A DNA stretch of 64,000 nt, taken from the NCBI GenBank assembly GCA_047612385.1, contig JBLGAR010000005.1:9324-73323 (forward strand), read 5' to 3'. The stretch's first letter is position 1. Every line of letters begins with the position of its first letter. This document shows positions 60,280 to 64,000 of this stretch, in pieces. Both the position numbers and the translations under genes were made by a program. The notes beneath the pieces are model-generated. The model did not search any database. It was not told the DNA's origin and saw only the letters and a list, made by a program, of their open reading frames with translations. The DNA comes from JBALVT01 sp047612385 (lineage in GTDB: Bacteria; Pseudomonadota; Gammaproteobacteria; Pseudomonadales; Halieaceae).

Positions 60280-61217
60280 TCCAGCATCGCACCCATTGCT
60301 CTCTCCATTAGCCATCTAGCCTGATTGGTGTAGGCGTAAACACAGCTTTGAGTTGCCGCGTCCTGCCATGTATCAATACCACCATTGGCTGTGGATGCCT
60401 CGAACTGGCTCAGTTCTTGAATTAGCTTGGACAACTGCTCAGGGATGACAATCGTATTGCCATTGACCTTTGTCTGTGAGCGCACAAGATCGACATCGGA
60501 AAACTGCCTGGGCTTGGCATTTGCAAGATCACCCGTGTTGGTATCTCCCAACCGTCTGTGAAATTCAGTGACGTAGTGATTGATTTTGGCTCCTAGTCCA
60601 GCAGACTCAGGTGGCATCGCCATCAGTTCAATGTTGTTGTTGAGCTCAGTCATCAGCCCACTGGTGCCGTCACCGTGGCAAATCGATACGTGAGCGGCCT
60701 TGGTTAGAGATTGCAACGTGTTGATGCTTTCAAGAGCTTGTGCATTGATGACAGGGCACTCAACAATGAGCGCATCGAACTCGCCAATGGCGGCGTGAAG
60801 AGCGGTATCCAACAACTCTTGTACAGACTCCCTGGCAATGTAGGCGCTGACGTTGGCGATACAGCCTGGGTGTCCGTCCATCCAGCGGGCTAACAACTCA
60901 CCGGCGAACAGAACTTTAGGTTTCGCTGCTGGCAGGACCCCTTTTCTGCCTTTGTTCGCTCTGTGGAACATCATTTCGAGGGTTTTGCGATCCCTTTTTG
61001 CGATATCTCCAATGCGAGTCCCCTGATCCCTCAGGGCCGCAACGATTTGCAGATGTTCCAGATCGGACTGTGTGTACTCCCGGCGACCGCCGGCTGATTT
61101 TCCACTGGCTCCAAGACCGTATCTGCGCTCCCATACTCTGAGAGTGTCTGCTTTGATCCCGCTGAGCCGGGCCACTGTTCCGATGCTGTAAAGAGGACGT
61201 GTTTCAAGGTTTTGCAT
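60261..61217 (-). CDS. MerR-family regulator, LitR/CarH-like without B12 site
   Basis: A 318-residue regulator. The MerR winged helix is at residues 9-75: YSIGTVARLSGIKADTLRVWERRYGL, GRREYTQSDLEHLQIVAALRDQGTRIGDIA. The remaining 240 residues follow the length of LitR/CarH photoreceptor regulators, but the cobalamin signature ExHxxG was not found. It may therefore sense something else or nothing. Its place in a cfa/DUF1365/sigma neighbourhood fits light- or singlet-oxygen-response clusters of other bacteria. It is divergent from the SRPBCC-SDR gene, with a palindrome between. Confidence 0.85.
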   Translation of the reverse strand: MQNLETRPLYSIGTVARLSGIKADTLRVWERRYGLGASGKSAGGRREYTQSDLEHLQIVAALRDQGTRIGDIAKRDRKTLEMMFHRANKGRKGVLPAAKPKVLFAGELLARWMDGHPGCIANVSAYIARESVQELLDTALHAAIGEFDALIVECPVINAQALESINTLQSLTKAAHVSICHGDGTSGLMTELNNNIELMAMPPESAGLGAKINHYVTEFHRRLGDTNTGDLANAKPRQFSDVDLVRSQTKVNGNTIVIPEQLSKLIQELSQFEASTANGGIDTWQDAATQSCVYAYTNQARWLMERAMGAMLDQPSAK

Positions 61218-61335
61218 TTTCTTTGACCTGACGTGTTTAGTGGTGTCAGCTTAATTACGCAGGCTCTGGGGTATTGGATGTGTCTATCTACTTTATCCCG
61301 TAACTTTCAGGCCCGCCAACCCGGATGTAGGCCAA

Positions 61336-61366
61336 ACGTGCAGGCTGCACGTATCAGTTTTATACT
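61336..61366 (+). promoter_or_regulatory. Palindrome and -10 element between merR and the SRPBCC-SDR gene
   Basis: ACGTGCAG (61336-61343) and CTGCACGT (61345-61352) form a perfect 17-base palindrome with a central G. TATACT at 61361-61366 looks like a -10 element, and no good -35 is present, as expected of an activator-dependent or MerR-controlled promoter. It lies 35 bases before the SDR gene start and could be the operator of the divergent MerR regulator. Confidence 0.5.
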
Positions 61367-61387
61367 CATATCTCAGGATGCCCCGAA

Positions 61388-62794
61388 ATGACCGAATTGC
61401 TGCAAAATGTAGACGCCGCAAGACCTATTGGCGAGGCCTTCGTCTATGTCAGTGACTTCACGAACACAATGGAATGGGATTGTACTGTAATCCGTGCCAT
61501 CAAACTGACCCCAGGCAGGGTAGGGTTGGGAACAGAGTTTGAAGTCGTGTGCGCGTTGCCGTTGGGACGCATCATAATTACCTATAAAATCACAGATTTT
61601 CAAGTCGACAAACTGATCGAGTTGAGCGGCAGCAGTAAGTTATTTGATATCATCGATACGATCAGTTTCTCGCGTTCTGTTCGCGGTACAAAAATAGAAT
61701 ATCGTGCGCAGTTTACTTTCCCGTCGTTTGTAAAGCCGTTCCAGTTAATTTTCGAAAGCAGCTTGCATAAAATGGGCAAGAATTCAGTATCCGGTCTGCA
61801 GCTTGCCCTGGAGGATAATTTTCCACCACCTACCACTTCCAAGATGACTCGGCGAGCAGATCAGCTGGTGCTGCCCGGTATCTGCATGTTCTCCAGGTTG
61901 GGTTACATGCTTGGACGCAGAAACTTTAGCCCGATATCGGCGAGTGTGAAAGGCAAGCACATGGTGGTGACTGGCGCGACGGCGGGTTTGGGTTTTAGCA
62001 CAGCACAAGAACTTGCCAGGCGTGGTGCACAGTTAACGTTGGTGGTTCGAGATGAGAAAAAGGCACAGGACACCGTTGCGCGCCTCATACACGAAACGGG
62101 AAACAGCGACATTCAATATGAAGTAGCAGACTTGAGTCTGCTGTGGGAAGTCGATGCCCTGATATCGAGAATGCTCGACAGTGGTCGACCAGTGGATGCG
62201 TTAGTCAACAATGCCGGAGCGCTGTTTAACCCGCGCCAAGAAACTAGCGAAGGGTTGGAGAAAAGTTACGCGCTTTTGCTGTTGAGCCCCTACCGCTTGA
62301 CTGAGGGTTTGAAGCCGCTGCTTCTGAAAGCCTCTGCGCCAAGAGTTATCAATGTCGTTTCCGGGGGAATGTACTCTCAGAAGCTCGAAGTTGATGCCTT
62401 GTCGAATACCGATGCACAGAGCTACTCAGGTAGTGTTGCCTATGCTAAAGAAAAGCGCGCACTTATGGTCGTAACCCAGGAGTGGGCGCGGAACTGGGCG
62501 CAAGAGGGTATTGTCGTCAATGCCATGCACCCGGGGTGGGCCGACACACCTGGGGTTCAAGATGCTCTTCCTCTGTTTCGGAAAATAACCAAAAGTGTGC
62601 TGCGCTCTGCCAGTGAGGGTGCAGACACAATTATTTGGTTGGCGGTAGCCTCTGAAGCGGCACTTAGCAGCGGGCAATTGTTTTTGGATCGGCAGGTGCG
62701 GCCCCCACATTTACTCAAAAAAACCAGGGAAACAGACAGTGAGCGCGTCAAGTTAATGAGCTTTCTGTCCCAGTTCACGGCAGAACCGGCCTAG
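61388..62794 (+). CDS. SRPBCC domain fused to a short-chain dehydrogenase
   Basis: A 468-residue two-domain protein. Residues about 1-150 form a polyketide-cyclase/SRPBCC-like lipid pocket (VDAARPIGEAFVYVSDFTNTMEWDC...). Residues about 188-450 form a classical SDR with TGATAGLG at 195-202, NNAGALF, the serine in NVVSGGMYS and the YAKEK Tyr-Lys pair. Such fusions are seen next to DUF1365/cfa/amine-oxidase genes, and the substrate is unknown. A plausible role is in modified fatty acids, inferred from the neighbourhood. It may be controlled by the divergent MerR regulator. Confidence 0.85.
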   Translation: MTELLQNVDAARPIGEAFVYVSDFTNTMEWDCTVIRAIKLTPGRVGLGTEFEVVCALPLGRIIITYKITDFQVDKLIELSGSSKLFDIIDTISFSRSVRGTKIEYRAQFTFPSFVKPFQLIFESSLHKMGKNSVSGLQLALEDNFPPPTTSKMTRRADQLVLPGICMFSRLGYMLGRRNFSPISASVKGKHMVVTGATAGLGFSTAQELARRGAQLTLVVRDEKKAQDTVARLIHETGNSDIQYEVADLSLLWEVDALISRMLDSGRPVDALVNNAGALFNPRQETSEGLEKSYALLLLSPYRLTEGLKPLLLKASAPRVINVVSGGMYSQKLEVDALSNTDAQSYSGSVAYAKEKRALMVVTQEWARNWAQEGIVVNAMHPGWADTPGVQDALPLFRKITKSVLRSASEGADTIIWLAVASEAALSSGQLFLDRQVRPPHLLKKTRETDSERVKLMSFLSQFTAEPA

Positions 62795-62891
62795 AGGAGC
62801 AGTACTCCCATCTGTACTTCTGTGGCTTTCGTCATGACATGAAATAGTCCATTATCACCTTCCCAAACTTTCATCTTCCCGGATAAAAAAT

Positions 62892-64000
62892 ATGAGCGAG
62901 CACAGAGATTTAGGCATTGTTGTATACGGAGCTACAGGCTTTACAGGTCGATTGGTGGCCGAATATCTGAACAAACACTACGGTGTTAACGGCGACGTCA
63001 AATGGGCCATGGCCGGGCGCAGTCAATCAAAGCTCGAATGGGTGCGAGACGAGCTCAGTATAGATCCAGCAATAGAGCTTGTGGTTGCCGATGCTAGCGA
63101 TGCTGCATCCGTGCAGAGTATGGTTGAGCGCGCCCATGTGGTGTTAACGACGGTTGGCCCCTACCAACTCTATGGCAACGAACTGGTCGCGGCGTGTGCC
63201 GGTGCCGGCACTGACTATGTAGATTTGTGCGGTGAGCCTACCTGGATGCACGGCATGATTGCGGCCCATGATGACGCGGCCAAAGCCAGCGGTGCCCGTA
63301 TCGTCTTTTCCTGTGGTTTTGATTCTATCCCCTTTGATCTGGGAGTCCTCTTTTTACAACAGGCTGCGCAACAGCGCTTTGGAAAGCCAGTGTCGCGGGT
63401 TAGCGCAAGAGTGCGGTCAATGGATGGAACCTGGTCCGGCGGAACACTGGCCAGTGCAAGGGCTACCATGGAATCGGCGGGTAAAGATCCGGATCTGATC
63501 GGCGTTTTGGTAAATCCGTTTTCACTTGCAGGCGGTTTTCAGGGACCTGAGCAGCCCGATGGTAGTAAAACAGCCTATGATGAGGCCGTCGGAAGTTGGG
63601 TTGCGCCGTTTATGATGGCAGTGATCAATACGAAAAACATTCATCGTTCGAATTATCTACTTGGTCATAGTTATGGTGAAGATTTTGCCTACGACGAAAT
63701 GATAATGACCGGAGCCGGCGATGCGGGCGAGGCTGCGGCCGAGGCCGTTAGTAAAGATACGTCCATGATGACGGATACCACGGCGCCGGGAGAAGGGCCC
63801 TCACTGGAACAGCGGGAGTCGGGTTCTTTCGATTTGTTGTTTGTGGGGGAGACTGCAGACGGTGAAGTTTTAAAGGCATCTGTGACGGGCGACAAAGATC
63901 CCGGGTATGGATCGACTTGCGGTATGATCGCCGAGAGCGCCGTGGCTTTGCTGCTCAATAGTGACATGGCCAGTGGTGGCATTTGGACGCCCGCTCCGGC
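62892..64000 (+). CDS. Saccharopine dehydrogenase-like / trans-acting enoyl reductase family protein (3' end outside window)
   Basis: An open frame from ATG 62892 runs off the right edge (369 codons seen). MSEHRDLGIVVYGATGFTGRLVAEYL gives a Rossmann fold. AMAGRSQSKLE, ADASDAASVQSMVERAHVVLTTVGPYQLYGNELVAACAGAGTDYVDLCGEPTWM and SCGFDSIPFDLG are the hallmark of the saccharopine dehydrogenase-like family that includes mycobacterial trans-acting enoyl reductases. The catalytic role is uncertain and could be in lipid reduction. It lies 97 bases after the SRPBCC-SDR gene, possibly in one transcript. Confidence 0.9.
   Translation, partial: MSEHRDLGIVVYGATGFTGRLVAEYLNKHYGVNGDVKWAMAGRSQSKLEWVRDELSIDPAIELVVADASDAASVQSMVERAHVVLTTVGPYQLYGNELVAACAGAGTDYVDLCGEPTWMHGMIAAHDDAAKASGARIVFSCGFDSIPFDLGVLFLQQAAQQRFGKPVSRVSARVRSMDGTWSGGTLASARATMESAGKDPDLIGVLVNPFSLAGGFQGPEQPDGSKTAYDEAVGSWVAPFMMAVINTKNIHRSNYLLGHSYGEDFAYDEMIMTGAGDAGEAAAEAVSKDTSMMTDTTAPGEGPSLEQRESGSFDLLFVGETADGEVLKASVTGDKDPGYGSTCGMIAESAVALLLNSDMASGGIWTPAP

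Noticed and set aside
1..64000. tRNA genes, rRNA genes and CRISPR arrays
   Set aside because: Looked for cloverleaf-like GTTCRANNC segments and regular repeats; none could be supported by eye.

Overview
The window reads as a chromosomal segment of a marine, aerobic, heterotrophic gammaproteobacterium, plausibly of the Cellvibrionales (Halieaceae/Spongiibacteraceae type) or a Marinobacter-like relative. That placement is an inference. It rests on the gammaproteobacterial block ispG-hisS-yfgM-bamB-der, a 531-residue isocitrate lyase, a Marinobacter-type two-domain fatty acyl-CoA reductase, several TonB-dependent receptors, a DUF4212/sodium-solute symporter pair, a sulfatase and paired acyl-CoA dehydrogenases. 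No tRNA, rRNA, CRISPR array or intact insertion sequence was recognised.

Layout. 1-5939: housekeeping block (isoprenoid synthesis, histidyl-tRNA synthetase, outer-membrane assembly, ribosome GTPase), followed by a truncated haemoglobin. 6401-9826: a compact operon behind a perfect inverted-repeat operator, encoding a small membrane protein, a GSGD-repeat DUF2807 protein, a YtrA-type GntR repressor and an ABC ATPase/permease pair. 9936-13793 (minus): acetolactate synthase and fatty acyl-CoA reductase. 14143-23114: isocitrate lyase, a broken TonB receptor, an aminotransferase, an HxlR regulator, MetY and SstT. 23117-32980 (minus): a ten-gene, largely overlapping cobalamin uptake and salvage cluster (cobS, cobC, btuB, cobO, cobQ, btuC, btuD, cobU, cobT, btuF), with a cobalamin riboswitch between cobC and btuB. 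33080-35762: DUF501, a cytochrome c lipoprotein, an M48 protease and two UPF0145 proteins.

35849-40085 is an accessory island of small, plus-strand, often broken genes: GFA remnant, VOC remnant, hypotheticals, IS1182-type transposase remnant, EthD protein, PaiB fragment. Around 36948-38428 the gene ends, spacings and core-site motifs look like decayed integron gene cassettes with attC-like sites. No integrase is in view.

40272-50724: DAHP synthase, LLM oxidoreductase, a TonB receptor, a class II aldolase, a lipase-like hydrolase, a two-subunit symporter, a small anchored protein and a sulfatase. 50824-54669: two acyl-CoA dehydrogenases and a wrecked acyl-CoA ligase gene.

54828-64000 is the most coherent regulatory unit. 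An ECF sigma factor and its ChrR-type zinc anti-sigma factor lie divergent from an amine oxidase/DUF1365/cyclopropane synthase/secreted protein operon. A matching TGATCC-type promoter faces each direction. Next come a MerR regulator without a recognisable B12 site, a palindrome, an SRPBCC-SDR fusion and a saccharopine-dehydrogenase-like protein cut by the window end. By analogy with RpoE-ChrR systems this is probably a singlet-oxygen or light-stress membrane-lipid response.
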